A stretch of DNA of 64,000 bases from Rhodopseudomonas palustris JSC-3b (GCA_000504425.1 KI632513.1:1930021-1994020), one strand, 5' to 3'. Counted from the first letter of the stretch, positions 28,228 to 37,290 are shown. Notes: generated by a model not told the origin, from the sequence alone. Numbers and translations: made by a program.

Positions 28228-28625
28228 TCATTGACGCCTCGGCGGCGCTCGCCATGGTGTTTGACGAGCGCGAGCACGATGACCGGGTGTTCGACAGCTT
28301 GGCCGAGCAGCAGCTGATCGTCCCGGCGCATTGGCATGCCGAGATCGGCAACGCCTTGACCACCGGCGTGCGGCGCGGCCGGCTCGATGACGCGCAGCTC
28401 GGCTATGCGCTCGCCAATCTCAAAGTGCTGCGCGTTATGACGGAGGCGCTGCCCGAAGGCGAGGACATCGCCGCAGGCGTGCGCCGCGCGGTGGCTTCGG
28501 GATTGACCTATTATGACGAGCTCTATGTCCGGCTCGCCGAGCTGAGACAGATTCCGCTGCTGACCTTCGACGCCCAGATGCGCGTTGCCGCCAAACAGCG
28601 CGGCGTGGCCCTTCTTCCCAATTGA
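28221..28625 (+). CDS. vapC: Type II toxin, VapC family PIN-domain ribonuclease
   Basis: A 134-residue PIN-domain endoribonuclease; VapC toxins cleave RNA. Acidic active-site positions are visible: D in LVIDASAALAMVF, E in PAHWHAEIGNALTTG, and D in GLTYYDELYVRLAE and LLTFDAQMR. The start is TTG 28221, chosen because GAGGG lies just upstream and the first residue is directly before the conserved VIDAS. It overlaps the antitoxin by 7 bp. All catalytic acids are kept, so the toxin is probably active. Confidence 0.9.
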   Translation: MLVIDASAALAMVFDEREHDDRVFDSLAEQQLIVPAHWHAEIGNALTTGVRRGRLDDAQLGYALANLKVLRVMTEALPEGEDIAAGVRRAVASGLTYYDELYVRLAELRQIPLLTFDAQMRVAAKQRGVALLPN

Positions 28626-28722
28626 GCGCTCCCTTGAACAATCTGCTATGGATGCGATGCATGACCACGGCCATTGAGGCCCTGCAACACAGCGACCTTG
28701 ACGCGCTTGGTGGATATCACTC

Positions 28723-29505
28723 GTGAAACAGTTTGCTCGATGGGCGGCGGCACTCGTCGTACTCGCCACCGCCTCCCTGCCCTCCTCATTGTCGGCCGGC
28801 GACGCCAAGCCCGACTTCCAGATCGTCAGCAAGTCGATCGAGGCCAGCGTGCTGCTTGGCGCGCCGATCAAGGCTGATGCCGCGCTCGCCGCCGATTGCC
28901 TCGCCGAAGGCCGCAAATGGGCGGAAAAATATCGCGCCGAGGCCGATGCCGCGCGCAAGGAGATGCCGGACGCTTTCAGGGACGGCGGCTGGACCGTGGA
29001 GCGCAAATACGAGCAGCGCTCGCTGGTGGTTGAGCGCTATGTCAGCATCGTGCGCAGCGACTACACCAATACGGGCGGCGCCCACCCCAATTCCGATCTC
29101 GACACCATTGTGTGGGATCGCAGCGCCGGTAAGCGCATCAGCATCCGGCCGTTCTTCAAGGACCTTGCCGATGATGGCGCGGCGCTGCGCGCGATCCGCG
29201 ATGCCATCATCGTGTCGCTGAAAACCGAGAAGCTGAAGCGCGACATCGCCGAGCCCGCCGATCCGGAATGGACCAAGGCGATCGAGCCAAAACTGTTGAA
29301 AATCGGCGCGGTGACGCTGGCTCCCTCCACCGAACCCGGCAAGAGTTCGGGGCTGACTTTCCACTACCCGCCCTATGCGGTCGGGCCCTACGCCGAAGGC
29401 AGCTACGTCGCCTTCGTTTCCTGGGACAAACTGAAGCCGTATCTCAGCGCCGAAGGCGCGGCGATATTTGGCGGCACACGGCCGAAGGGCGATGAAGACC
29501 TCTAA
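28723..29505 (+). CDS. Secreted DUF3298/DUF4163-like protein
   Basis: A 260-residue protein with a signal peptide (QFARWAAALVVLATASLPSS, cut near LSAGDA). The body resembles the PdaC/RsiV-like DUF4163-DUF3298 architecture, with YTNTGGAHPNSDLDTIVWDR, then RISIRPFFKDL and the C-terminal FHYPPYAVGPYAEGSYVAFV. The role is unknown; the location is probably periplasmic. The start is GTG 28723. Its 3' end overlaps meaB by 14 bp, so the two are translationally linked although no functional link is obvious. Confidence 0.82.
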   Translation: MKQFARWAAALVVLATASLPSSLSAGDAKPDFQIVSKSIEASVLLGAPIKADAALAADCLAEGRKWAEKYRAEADAARKEMPDAFRDGGWTVERKYEQRSLVVERYVSIVRSDYTNTGGAHPNSDLDTIVWDRSAGKRISIRPFFKDLADDGAALRAIRDAIIVSLKTEKLKRDIAEPADPEWTKAIEPKLLKIGAVTLAPSTEPGKSSGLTFHYPPYAVGPYAEGSYVAFVSWDKLKPYLSAEGAAIFGGTRPKGDEDL

Positions 29506-30478
29506 AACCATCGATATTGCTGCGATCGCCGATCGCGTCCGATCTGGCGACCGCGCGGCGCTGGCGCGCGCCATCACCCTGATCGAAAGCCGCCGCGCCG
29601 ACCATCAGGTCGCGGCGCGCGAACTGGTGCAGTTGCTGCTGCCGCACACCGGCCAGGCGATGCGGGTTGGCATCACCGGCTCGCCGGGGGTCGGCAAATC
29701 CACCACCATCGACGCGCTCGGCCACTATCTGGTCGAGACCGGGCACAAGGTCGCGGTGCTGGCGGTCGATCCGACCTCGGCGCGCTCCGGCGGCTCGATC
29801 CTCGGCGACAAGACGCGCATGTCGCGGCTGTCGATGGCGGACGCCGCCTTCATCCGGCCCTCGCCGGCCGCGGGCACGCTCGGCGGTGTCGCGGCCAAAA
29901 CCCGCGAGGCGATGCTGCTGTGCGAGGCCGCCGGTTTTGACGTGGTGCTGGTGGAGACCGTCGGCATCGGCCAGTCGGAAACCGCGGTGTGCGACATGAC
30001 CGACTTCTTCCTGGCGTTGATGCTGCCCGGCGGCGGCGACGAATTGCAGGGCATCAAGAAAGGCCTGGTCGAACTCGCCGACATGATCGCCATCAACAAG
30101 GCCGACGGCGACTACATCAAGCGCGCCAACCTGACCGCAGCGGAATATCGCGGCGCGCTGCACATCCTGACGCCGCGCTCGACCGAGTGGCAGGTGCCGG
30201 TGCTGACCTATTCGGCGATGACCGGCAATGGCATCCCCGAGTTGTGGGCCAAGGTGGTCGAACATCGCGGCATCGTGCAGCGCTCCGGCGAATTCGATAA
30301 GCGCCGTAGCGAGCAGCAGGTGCGCTGGATGTGGACCATGCTGGAAGACCGCTGGCAGTCCAAGCTGCGCGCCGATCCGGCGATCCGCACCAAGGTGCGC
30401 GCCACTGAGACTGCGGTCGCGGCCGGTCGGATCGCGCCGTCGCTCGCCGCCGATCAGATCGCCAGCTGGCTGGTCTGA
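29492..30478 (+). CDS. meaB: Methylmalonyl-CoA mutase chaperone GTPase MeaB
   Basis: A G3E-family P-loop GTPase that gates adenosylcobalamin loading and protects methylmalonyl-CoA mutase from inactivation. At 328 residues it has the P-loop GITGSPGVGKSTTIDALG, switch segments LAVDPTSARSGGSILGDKTR and VVLVETVGIGQSETAV, and NKADG for guanine specificity. The start is ATG 29492 (MKTSKTIDIAAIA). It serves the mutAB genes 1.6 kb upstream, from which it is separated by the toxin-antitoxin pair and the DUF3298-like gene. Confidence 0.94.
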   Translation: MKTSKTIDIAAIADRVRSGDRAALARAITLIESRRADHQVAARELVQLLLPHTGQAMRVGITGSPGVGKSTTIDALGHYLVETGHKVAVLAVDPTSARSGGSILGDKTRMSRLSMADAAFIRPSPAAGTLGGVAAKTREAMLLCEAAGFDVVLVETVGIGQSETAVCDMTDFFLALMLPGGGDELQGIKKGLVELADMIAINKADGDYIKRANLTAAEYRGALHILTPRSTEWQVPVLTYSAMTGNGIPELWAKVVEHRGIVQRSGEFDKRRSEQQVRWMWTMLEDRWQSKLRADPAIRTKVRATETAVAAGRIAPSLAADQIASWLV

Positions 30479-30506
30479 TAACAGCCACTTGCATCACCCT
30501 CTGCAC

Positions 30507-30597
30507 CGTCATGGCCGGGCTCGTCCCGGCCATCTACGCATTTGCACCTTGCCCCGCCTTCAAGGCGTGGATACCCGCGACAAGCGCGGGCATGACG
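30507..30597. repeat. Family-B palindromic repeat, copy 3
   Basis: About 91 bp, with GGCCGGGCTCGTCCCGGCC and CCCGCGACAAGCGCGGG arms around AAGGCGTGGATA. It lies between meaB and pcp. Orientation is the same as copy 1. Confidence 0.87.
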
Positions 30598-30723
30598 AGG
30601 CATGGGTGGAGAAGCTGATATGAGCCGCAGTCTTCTCGTGCGACTATCTTGAATAGTCTCACCGCAGTGCCTTTGTGACAGAGGTGGCGCCGGGCGCGCC
30701 GCGCGAGCACGGGAAGCTGGCCG

Positions 30724-31449
30724 ATGAGCACGGCGCTGCGCATTCTGATCACCGGGTTCGGCCCGTTTCCGGGTGCGCCCTATAACCCGACGCCGGAACT
30801 GGTCGAGCGGCTGCTGCGGCTGCGCCGGCCGGCCTTCGCTGAGATCGAGCGCATCGGCCATGTATTCCCGGTCAGCTACCGCGCGGTCGACTGGCAGTTG
30901 CCGGAGCTGCTGGCGCTCTATCGCCCCGATGCGCTGCTGATGTTCGGGCTGGCGGCGCGCACGCCCTATCTGCGCATCGAAACGCGGGCCCGCAACGCCG
31001 TGTCGCTGCTGTGGCCCGATGCCGCCCAGCAACGCGGCCGGCGCGCCTGCATCGCGATGGGTGCCGCGCCGGAATCGTTCGGAACGCTGCCGTGGCAATT
31101 GCTGCGCGCGGCCAGCGCCACCGGGATCGACACAAGGCTGTCGCGCGATGCCGGCCGCTATCTGTGCAATTATCTCTGCTGGCGCGCGATCGAAGCCACG
31201 CGCCTGCCCTGCGACCTAAAACTCGCGGCGTTTGTGCATGTGCCGCTGGTCGCGCGCCCTGGCAGCGCGATGCAGCATTCAGCGCGTGGCCGGATCAGCG
31301 CAGAACAATTGGTCGATGCCGGGGAAGCGATGCTGATGACCGTGCTGAGCGCGACCCGGCGCCGCCTGCGGGAGGCGGCCGCGCTCCGCCCCGCGCTTAC
31401 AGCGTCGGCCGCAGCAGCGGATAGCGCCGCTGAATTTCTTCCAGGTTGA
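30724..31449 (+). CDS. pcp: Pyroglutamyl-peptidase I (C15 family)
   Basis: A cytoplasmic cysteine peptidase removing N-terminal pyroglutamate. At 241 residues it is near family length plus an Ala-rich tail. It begins LRILITGFGPFPGAPYNPT. Catalytic positions can be placed by family pattern: Glu in LRIETRARNAV, Cys in AGRYLCNYLCWRAIE, and His in LAAFVHVPLVARP. All three are present, so it is probably active although its sequence is divergent. Its 3' end overlaps the convergent minus-strand gene by 53 bp. Confidence 0.85.
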   Translation: MSTALRILITGFGPFPGAPYNPTPELVERLLRLRRPAFAEIERIGHVFPVSYRAVDWQLPELLALYRPDALLMFGLAARTPYLRIETRARNAVSLLWPDAAQQRGRRACIAMGAAPESFGTLPWQLLRAASATGIDTRLSRDAGRYLCNYLCWRAIEATRLPCDLKLAAFVHVPLVARPGSAMQHSARGRISAEQLVDAGEAMLMTVLSATRRRLREAAALRPALTASAAAADSAAEFLPG

Positions 31450-31903
31450 GCGGCGCCGAATAGCTCTGCGGCGCGTCATCCTCGTGCTCATCGGGTTGAT
31501 CGATCTCGTCGGCCACGGCGGCGATCAGGCAATCGAGCGGCGCCACCGGCGGCGCTTCTTCGGCCGGCACTTCGATCGAGAAGGGCGGCTCGGGAACCGG
31601 ATCGAACACGGGTTCGTCGTGGCTGAACGAGTGGATGCGCGGCGGCACATGGGGATTACGGCCAAGCCAGGACAGATCGATCGGCCGGTTATCGGCGCCC
31701 GCCTCGCATTCCAGAATGCCGCGCCAGGTGCTGACCGCCCGTTTGGCCTCGCGGATGTTCTCGATGAAATCCGGCTCGGTGTGATAGCGGCGCCAACGGC
31801 CGGTCTCATAAAGCTCGGTGAGATAATCGAGGCGCTGTTCGGCCAGAATGCACCAGCGCTCGACCAGCGCGCGCCCCCGAATGACGTCCAGATGTTCAGC
31901 CAT
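31397..31903 (-). CDS. Conserved hypothetical protein (possibly TIGR03809)
   Basis: A 168-residue soluble protein. The N-terminal helical part (DVIRGRALVERWCILAEQRL, YLTELYETGRWRRYHTEPDF) looks like a Bradyrhizobiaceae-restricted family that I tentatively match to TIGR03809. An acidic, Pro-rich region follows. It ends LNLEEIQRRYPLLRPTL. No catalytic motif is visible. The start at ATG 31903 is supported by conserved N-terminal helix content. Its 3' end overlaps pcp by 53 bp on the other strand, which is unusual but plausible since the end is well structured in both frames. Confidence 0.65.
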   Translation of the reverse strand: MAEHLDVIRGRALVERWCILAEQRLDYLTELYETGRWRRYHTEPDFIENIREAKRAVSTWRGILECEAGADNRPIDLSWLGRNPHVPPRIHSFSHDEPVFDPVPEPPFSIEVPAEEAPPVAPLDCLIAAVADEIDQPDEHEDDAPQSYSAPLNLEEIQRRYPLLRPTL

Positions 31904-32440
31904 GTGATTGATCCCAGTGAGGAACAGGACACCGAACGCAACCGAAGAAACTGGTTAAGAAAGGTAAAAGGAACATCGCTAACAAATGATTAACCGCCGC
32001 GGGACACCGGCGGTTTAAGAGCCCGTTCGGCCGTTAAAGCTGGCGGTGATCGGCGAGAGCTGACGGGCGGCGCGCGCGCCGGGCGGCGTCAATGGCTGCT
32101 CGGGCGGGCAGCGGCTTGGCAGCGGAGGAACTTGCAAGCGATGGCTTGAAAGAGAAAGACCCGCCCGGGGGGACAACCGGGCGGGTCTGAGCCATACTGG
32201 CGCTTTGGGTGGATGGGCGCACGCGCCGAATACGGCCCCTATGGGGAGATCCTGCTCCCACCAAATAAGTCATGCGGTGCCGCGAAAGGTTCATCGGCCG
32301 GCGATTATTTTTTCGGCGGCCATTGCCGCAGCCGCGGCGCGGCCTCAACCCGCCGATCAACACGGCGCAGCTCGCGCTCTCTGCCGACGCGATGGGGAAG
32401 ATCTGAGATTTGGGGAAGTATCTGACCGGCGATGGGGGAA
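31904..32440. other. Intergenic region of 537 bp
   Basis: No convincing gene. It contains the likely promoter for the minus-strand gene at its left edge (AT-rich 31940-31995), a strong minus-strand terminator at 32157-32188, and about 250 bp downstream of the anti-sigma factor gene that shows no clear coding frame. Confidence 0.6.
32157..32188 (-). terminator. Rho-independent-like terminator of the sigma/anti-sigma unit
   Basis: Perfect 12-bp arms AGACCCGCCCGG (32157-32168) and CCGGGCGGGTCT (32177-32188), with an 8-nt loop. Read on the minus strand, the stem is followed by a pyrimidine-rich TTTCTCTTT. It lies about 250 bp after the anti-sigma stop. Confidence 0.75.
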
Positions 32441-33265
32441 CTACGGCGCGGCCACCGCGAGCGTGACGATCTTTTCAGCCTGCAGCTTGGTCAGCACGCC
32501 GTCGAGTTCTTTGCGCGGCAGCGGCCGGTCACCGAGCTGCAGCCGGAACACCCCGCCTTTGCCATTCTCCAGCACCGCGGCCTGATAGCGATCAAGCAGC
32601 GCCACCACCTCGGCGATCGGCGCCTGCGGCGCGAACCGCACCAGCGCCTGCGGCAGCGGCGCCGGTCCGACACTGCGGGTAATGGTGGCGCTCTCCGCGC
32701 GCATCGGCGCTTCGGCCATACGCTGCATTTTGGCATCGGCGGTAGCCACGGGCGCGGGCTGCGGCGCGCTCGGCGCAGCCATCGCCGGCGGCGGCGGTGC
32801 GCTCGGCGCCATCATCCGCGGTGCCGCCCGCTCGGCAGTCTGAACCAGCACCCGGCCTTGGTCGTCCTGCAGCAGCAGCGCCGCGATCACTCCGCCCTGC
32901 ACCAGCAGCAGCGCCAGCGCGGCCAGGCCGGTGAAAGCCAAAGTGCGCGGCGACAGCGCAGCCAGCACGCCGCTGAACCACGAGCCGGCATCCGATCGCC
33001 GGCGCACCGGCTCGGCATCGATTGCCAAAAACAGCTTTTCCAGCGCGTGCGGCGACGGCGCGCCGAGGCTTTCGCTGACCTGAATGGTGGCGGCGCATTC
33101 CTCCTGGACCAGCGCGAATTGCCGGGCGATCTCGGGATCGCGATTGATGGCGTCTTCGACGCGGCGCTGGTCCTGGGCGTTGAGCTTGCCGGTGGCGTGC
33201 CAGGGCAGCAGCGCTTCGATGGCTCCAGGTTCTTGCTCCCGGACTTTTTTGTTGGTCGCCATCAT
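32441..33265 (-). CDS. Anti-sigma factor (single-span, no zinc motif)
   Basis: A 274-residue membrane anti-sigma factor partnered with the preceding ECF sigma gene. The cytoplasmic N-terminus (EPGAIEALLPWHATGKLNAQ) has the LLPWHATGKL motif typical of such regulators but no HxxxCxxC zinc site. One membrane helix follows near residue 110 (TLAFTGLAALALLLVQGGVI). The periplasmic part has a Pro/Ala-rich linker and a C-terminal domain with PQALVRFAPQAPIAEVVALL, QLGDRPLPRKELD. Its start overlaps the sigma stop, so the two are translationally coupled. Confidence 0.85.
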   Translation of the reverse strand: MMATNKKVREQEPGAIEALLPWHATGKLNAQDQRRVEDAINRDPEIARQFALVQEECAATIQVSESLGAPSPHALEKLFLAIDAEPVRRRSDAGSWFSGVLAALSPRTLAFTGLAALALLLVQGGVIAALLLQDDQGRVLVQTAERAAPRMMAPSAPPPPAMAAPSAPQPAPVATADAKMQRMAEAPMRAESATITRSVGPAPLPQALVRFAPQAPIAEVVALLDRYQAAVLENGKGGVFRLQLGDRPLPRKELDGVLTKLQAEKIVTLAVAAP

Positions 33266-33828
33266 GGCCAGCCTCGCTCTACGCCGGCTGCTTTGAGCAG
33301 TTCGGCCAGTTTCTTGCGCGCATAAAATAAGCGCGTTTTAACCGTGTTTGCCGGAATGCCGACGATCTCTGCCACCTCATCCACGGAACGCTCGTGGTAG
33401 TAGACGAGATCGATGATCTCCCGGTGATCTCGCGACAGCGAGCTGATGCACCCGCGTAACGCGTCACTGGTGTCTTTCTTCTGGACTGCGATGTCCGGAG
33501 TATCGGCGCCGTCCTCGATCGCTGCGACCGCGTCCTCATCGAGCGCCGTCTCCTTCCTGCGCCGCAGGGCGGAGAGTGCCTTGAAGCGCGTGATCGCGAG
33601 CAGCCATGTCGACACCTCGGAGCGTCGCTCGAACTTCCCGGCCTGCCGCCAGACATCCAAAAACACCTCACTGATCAGGTCCTCAGCGAGCTGCTCGTCC
33701 CGGACAATACGCAGCCCGAAACGATAGACCCTGACGTGATGACGGCCATAAAGCACCTGCATCGCGAGACGATCGCCCTGCGCAATACGAACGAGCAGAT
33801 CTTCGTCGGCCGCGTGATGGGAACTCAC
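33262..33828 (-). CDS. ECF-type RNA polymerase sigma factor
   Basis: A 188-residue alternative sigma factor. Region 2 is ALYGRHHVRVYRFGLR-like (MQVLYGRHHVRVYRFGLRIV), with RDEQLAEDLISEVFLDVWRQ and WLLAITRFKALSALRRRKE. Region 4 is LSRDHREIIDLVYYHERSVD, EVAEIVGIPANTVKTRLFYA. The start is uncertain: GTG 33828 gives the usual family length; a TTG at 33888 would add 20 residues. No ATG lies near. A GAAC-containing sequence upstream near 33870 could be an autoregulated promoter, but this is only suggestive. The signal it answers to is not evident. Confidence 0.9.
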   Translation of the reverse strand: MSSHHAADEDLLVRIAQGDRLAMQVLYGRHHVRVYRFGLRIVRDEQLAEDLISEVFLDVWRQAGKFERRSEVSTWLLAITRFKALSALRRRKETALDEDAVAAIEDGADTPDIAVQKKDTSDALRGCISSLSRDHREIIDLVYYHERSVDEVAEIVGIPANTVKTRLFYARKKLAELLKAAGVERGWP

Positions 33829-34112
33829 TGGCAGTCTCGCAAAATTAGTCGCTAACCAAACAGAAAGGTTCGACCGAAGGCAGGTCAATCAAGACAATGA
33901 CGGAGGTTTTTGCACGCGTATAGCTGTTCCAAAGTGGGACCCGGCCTCAGCCCCGCGTCGCCTTGCCGCTCCCAACCGAGAACCTGCACGCGAGCACCCT
34001 TACACACTCGCGCAAAAGGCGAAAAACACCATGCTTACCAGGGTGTTGGTAAGATCCCGGGGCCGCGGGACGCTAGGCTACAGATACCAAACCTAAAGGC
34101 TTTGCCCTTAGC

Positions 34113-35351
34113 GTGAGCCAACAAAATGTAGATGGCAGGCTCATGGGCGTCAGCGCTCCGCTTTTCTCACCCCTCCAACAGGATGACTCGATCGGTACGC
34201 CGGATTCGCGCGAGTGGTCGATTCGGATGCGGCGGGCGCGGCAGCGTCGCACCATGCTCGACCTGATCGCGCTCAGCTATCTGGTCGATTCCGGCTTGTT
34301 GCTGATCTACGGCCTGGCCGGCGTGATTCCGATCGCGGCCGGCCTGGGGCTCGCGGCCTGCGGCCTGACCGCGGTCGCCGGCTATCGGGTGATCCTGGCT
34401 GCGGGCATCTGTTCCCGCTGGCCGGAACATGTTTGGGTGATCCCGCAGATCATCATTCATTCGGCGGTGCTGGTCGCGTTCGCCTGGGTGTATCCCGAGG
34501 TCGGCTTCCTATTCATGTGCTCGTTGTTCGTGATGTGCAGCTTCGCTGCGCTGCGCGCGACGCTGCGCGAGGCCATCATCGACTGGTCCTTGATCGCGCT
34601 GGCGGTCGGCGCGTTGCTGATGTTCGCCGATCGGCCGCTGTCGCTGCCGCAAAACACCGGATTTGAACGCTTCATCGCGGTGGTGGTGCTGATCTCCGCA
34701 TTTGGACGCAGCCTTTATCTCGGCACGCTGTCGGCGGCGCTGCGCGACAAGCTGTATCGGCGCAGCGTCGAGCTGAAGCAGGCCTATGACAAGATCGAAG
34801 AACTGGCCGAGCTGGACGAACTGACCGGCGCACTGAACCGGCGCAGCATCATGCGCATGCTTGATGATCATCTGGTCAGCGCCCGGCGCAGCGGCGAGCC
34901 CTTGTCGATCGCGCTGATCGACCTCGACTGGTTCAAGCGCATCAACGACGTGTTTGGCCATCCGACCGGCGACGAGGTGCTCAAAACCTTTGCGATCTCG
35001 ATCTTCGCCAATATCCGCACCGCCGACCGCTTTGGCCGCTATGGCGGCGAGGAGTTTTTGCTGATCCTGCCGCAGACCGCGCAGCCCGACGCCGCGTTCA
35101 TTCTGGAACGGCTGCGGATGATCGTCGGCGATCTCGATTGGAGCGCGTTCTCCGACGGCATGCAGGTGACGCTGTCGGCTGGCATTGCCACGCTGGCGCG
35201 AGATGAAACGCCCGAAGCGCTGCTGGCGCGCGCCGACGCCGCGCTGTACCAGGCCAAGGAACTCGGCCGTAACCGCATCGCGCTGGCGACCAGCGTCGCC
35301 GATGCCGACTGTGCGGCCTGCCCGCCCCCTTACACCAGGATTGACGCATGA
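34113..35351 (+). CDS. Membrane diguanylate cyclase (GGDEF)
   Basis: Makes cyclic di-GMP. Residues about 45-205 form roughly six membrane helices (LIALSYLVDSGLLLIYGLAG, IPIAAGLGLAACGLTAVAGY), giving a MASE-like sensor of unknown ligand. The C-terminal GGDEF domain is intact: DELTGALNRRSIMRMLDDHL, ALIDLDWFKRINDVFGHPTG and RYGGEEF at the active site. An RTAD allosteric I-site lies five residues before GGEEF. The start is GTG 34113 or ATG 34143. Its stop overlaps the DUF2336 gene by 4 bp (ATGA), coupling the two. Confidence 0.93.
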   Translation: MSQQNVDGRLMGVSAPLFSPLQQDDSIGTPDSREWSIRMRRARQRRTMLDLIALSYLVDSGLLLIYGLAGVIPIAAGLGLAACGLTAVAGYRVILAAGICSRWPEHVWVIPQIIIHSAVLVAFAWVYPEVGFLFMCSLFVMCSFAALRATLREAIIDWSLIALAVGALLMFADRPLSLPQNTGFERFIAVVVLISAFGRSLYLGTLSAALRDKLYRRSVELKQAYDKIEELAELDELTGALNRRSIMRMLDDHLVSARRSGEPLSIALIDLDWFKRINDVFGHPTGDEVLKTFAISIFANIRTADRFGRYGGEEFLLILPQTAQPDAAFILERLRMIVGDLDWSAFSDGMQVTLSAGIATLARDETPEALLARADAALYQAKELGRNRIALATSVADADCAACPPPYTRIDA

Positions 35352-36460
35352 GGGGCAAAGCCAACTCGGCCGACAGTCTGCTCGACGAGCTGCAAAACAC
35401 CTTGGCCCATGGCACGGTGGCGCGGCGCGTTGAAACTTTGCGCCGCGTGACCGACCTCTTTATCGAAGGCGCCGTCGAATATTCCGACGAACAGATCGAG
35501 CTGTTCGACGACGTGTTCAAATGCCTGGTGCTGCATATCGAGTCCAAGGCCAAGGTGCTGCTCGCCGAACGGCTGGCGCCGCTTGGCAAGGCACCGCCGC
35601 GCATCATTCATCATCTGGCGTTCGACGATCATCTCGCGGTCGCCGGTCCGGTGTTGTCACAATCGCCGCAGCTCGACGACAAGACGCTGATCGAGAATGC
35701 CCGCCGCAAAAGCCAGGGCCATATGCTGGCGATCTCGAAGCGCACCGCGCTCAGCGGTGAAGTCACCGAGGTGCTGGTCGAGCTGGGCAACCATGAAGTG
35801 GTGCACAGCACCGTCAATAATCCCGGCGCGCAGTTTTCGGCGAAGGGCTATGCCAAGCTCGCCGAACGCGTCGAGAATGAAGACGAGCTGGTCAGCCTGG
35901 TTGGTGTGGTCGCCTCGATGCCGCGCCATCATTATCTGAAGCTGGTCGCCAAGGCCTCGGCCTCGGTGCGGGCCCGGCTTGAAGCCGCTAATCCGCAGGC
36001 CGCCACCGAAATCGCCACCGCGGTGCGCGAGATCGGCCAGCGCGCCCGCTCGCCCAAGGTCGCGAGCGAGGAGACCACCATTGCCCGCGGTCTGGTGCGC
36101 TCGCTCTATGAAGACGGCCGGCTCGATGATGCCATGGTGTACAGCTTCGCGTCCGGTGGCAAATTCGACGAGACCAATGCCGCGATCGCCTGCCTCGCCA
36201 AAGTTTCGGTGTCGATCGCCGAGAACATGATCGTGCAGGCGCGTGCCGAGGGCGTGATGATCCTCGCCAAGGTCGCCGGCCTGACCTGGCCCACCGTGGA
36301 AGCGATCATCCGGCTGCGTGACGAACTGTCCGGCATGCCGCCGCCGGAACTCGATGCCTGCCGGTCCACCTATGAACATCTGCGCGCCTCGACCGCGCAG
36401 CAGGTGCTGCGGTTTCACCGCATGCAGCAGGAAAGCGGCCGCGCCGCCCCGGCGGCGTAA
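35348..36460 (+). CDS. DUF2336 domain protein (second paralogue)
   Basis: A 370-residue helical protein of the DUF2336 family, with repeated helical hairpins such as LLDELQNTLAHGTVARRVET, YSDEQIELFDDVFKCLVLHI and LLAERLAPLGKAPPRIIHHL. The pattern resembles HEAT-like repeats. Its ATG lies inside the diguanylate cyclase stop, so the two are co-translated, suggesting that it acts in the same signalling process. The family has no established biochemical role. It is a paralogue of the gene at 8833, which has CtrA-like boxes. Confidence 0.87.
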   Translation: MRGKANSADSLLDELQNTLAHGTVARRVETLRRVTDLFIEGAVEYSDEQIELFDDVFKCLVLHIESKAKVLLAERLAPLGKAPPRIIHHLAFDDHLAVAGPVLSQSPQLDDKTLIENARRKSQGHMLAISKRTALSGEVTEVLVELGNHEVVHSTVNNPGAQFSAKGYAKLAERVENEDELVSLVGVVASMPRHHYLKLVAKASASVRARLEAANPQAATEIATAVREIGQRARSPKVASEETTIARGLVRSLYEDGRLDDAMVYSFASGGKFDETNAAIACLAKVSVSIAENMIVQARAEGVMILAKVAGLTWPTVEAIIRLRDELSGMPPPELDACRSTYEHLRASTAQQVLRFHRMQQESGRAAPAA

Positions 36461-36578
36461 GCGCGCGGGCCGCCGCGGTTTTGCCCCGAACGACCCAGTT
36501 TGCCCTTGTTTTCGCCGTGCTGAGGTCACCAGGCCTCGGTTAGGTCCGGCCCCGGGACTGGCAACCGGGGAGATCGTC

Positions 36579-37184
36579 ATGTCAGTTACGACCCGCTTCG
36601 CCTTGGCGCTTGCAGCTGGGCTGTGGATCGGTGTGGGGGGCCTTGCGCTCAGCGGCGCCGTCAATCCGGCATCGGCCGCACCCGCCGTCAGTAAACAGCA
36701 GGCAGCGACAGCCACCCCGAGCGAGGGGCGCAAGCGCACGGCCTCGCGCAGTGCCGCCAAATCCGCAAACAAATCCGCAGCCAAACCCGCGGCAGCAGCC
36801 GCAGCGGCGGCAAGTGCAGCGGCTGCAAGTGCGGCGGCCGGTGCGGCCACAGCGGCAACGCCGGCTCCGGCGCTTTCCGAAGCGGTCGCCAATGCCCATG
36901 CCCAGATGGCGGAGCCGCGCAGCCCCGCGGCCGATGCCGCGCCAGCGGCTCAATCCGAGCCTGCACTCGCCGAGGCCGAGGTGGTGGCCTCCGACCAGCT
37001 CAATGAACTCGACCGCCAGGCCGGCGCGCAATCACCGCCGCAGCAGCATGGCACCGCCGCCGTTGCGCAGCCCGCCGCCGGAACCGGCACGCTGTGGGAC
37101 AAGACCTCGTTGATCGGCAAGATTTTTATCGCCTTTGGCGCCCTGCTCACGGCGGCTTCGGCGGCACGGCTGGCGATCGCCTGA
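36579..37184 (+). CDS. Hypothetical exported protein with C-terminal membrane segment
   Basis: A 201-residue protein starting at ATG 36579. A signal peptide is clear ([20 protein letters not shown], cut after ASA). The central 100 residues are low-complexity Ala, Ser, Lys and Gln ([20 protein letters not shown]). The C-terminus has a conserved [31 protein letters not shown], likely membrane-associated. I do not recognise a family. Longer upstream frames are shadows. It precedes the enoyl-CoA hydratase by 106 bp. Confidence 0.7.
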   Translation: MSVTTRFALALAAGLWIGVGGLALSGAVNPASAAPAVSKQQAATATPSEGRKRTASRSAAKSANKSAAKPAAAAAAAASAAAASAAAGAATAATPAPALSEAVANAHAQMAEPRSPAADAAPAAQSEPALAEAEVVASDQLNELDRQAGAQSPPQQHGTAAVAQPAAGTGTLWDKTSLIGKIFIAFGALLTAASAARLAIA

Positions 37185-37290
37185 GCGGCGGGAGCTCGCG
37201 CCGGGGTGGCAGCGGCGGCGCGCTGCCTCCCCCTTGATGCCGGCAGCGCCAGCGGGCAGATTGCCGCCCTCATTTAGAGTGCGGGGTCCA

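Noticed and set aside
30724-31449. Pseudogene of pyroglutamyl peptidase because of divergence
   Set aside because: Glu, Cys and His of the catalytic triad can all be placed and the frame is open.
34034-34053. Short palindrome CTTACCA/TGGTAAG and a 20-codon frame before the diguanylate cyclase as a leader peptide
   Set aside because: The frame is short with no regulatory pattern I can name; evidence is too thin to list it.
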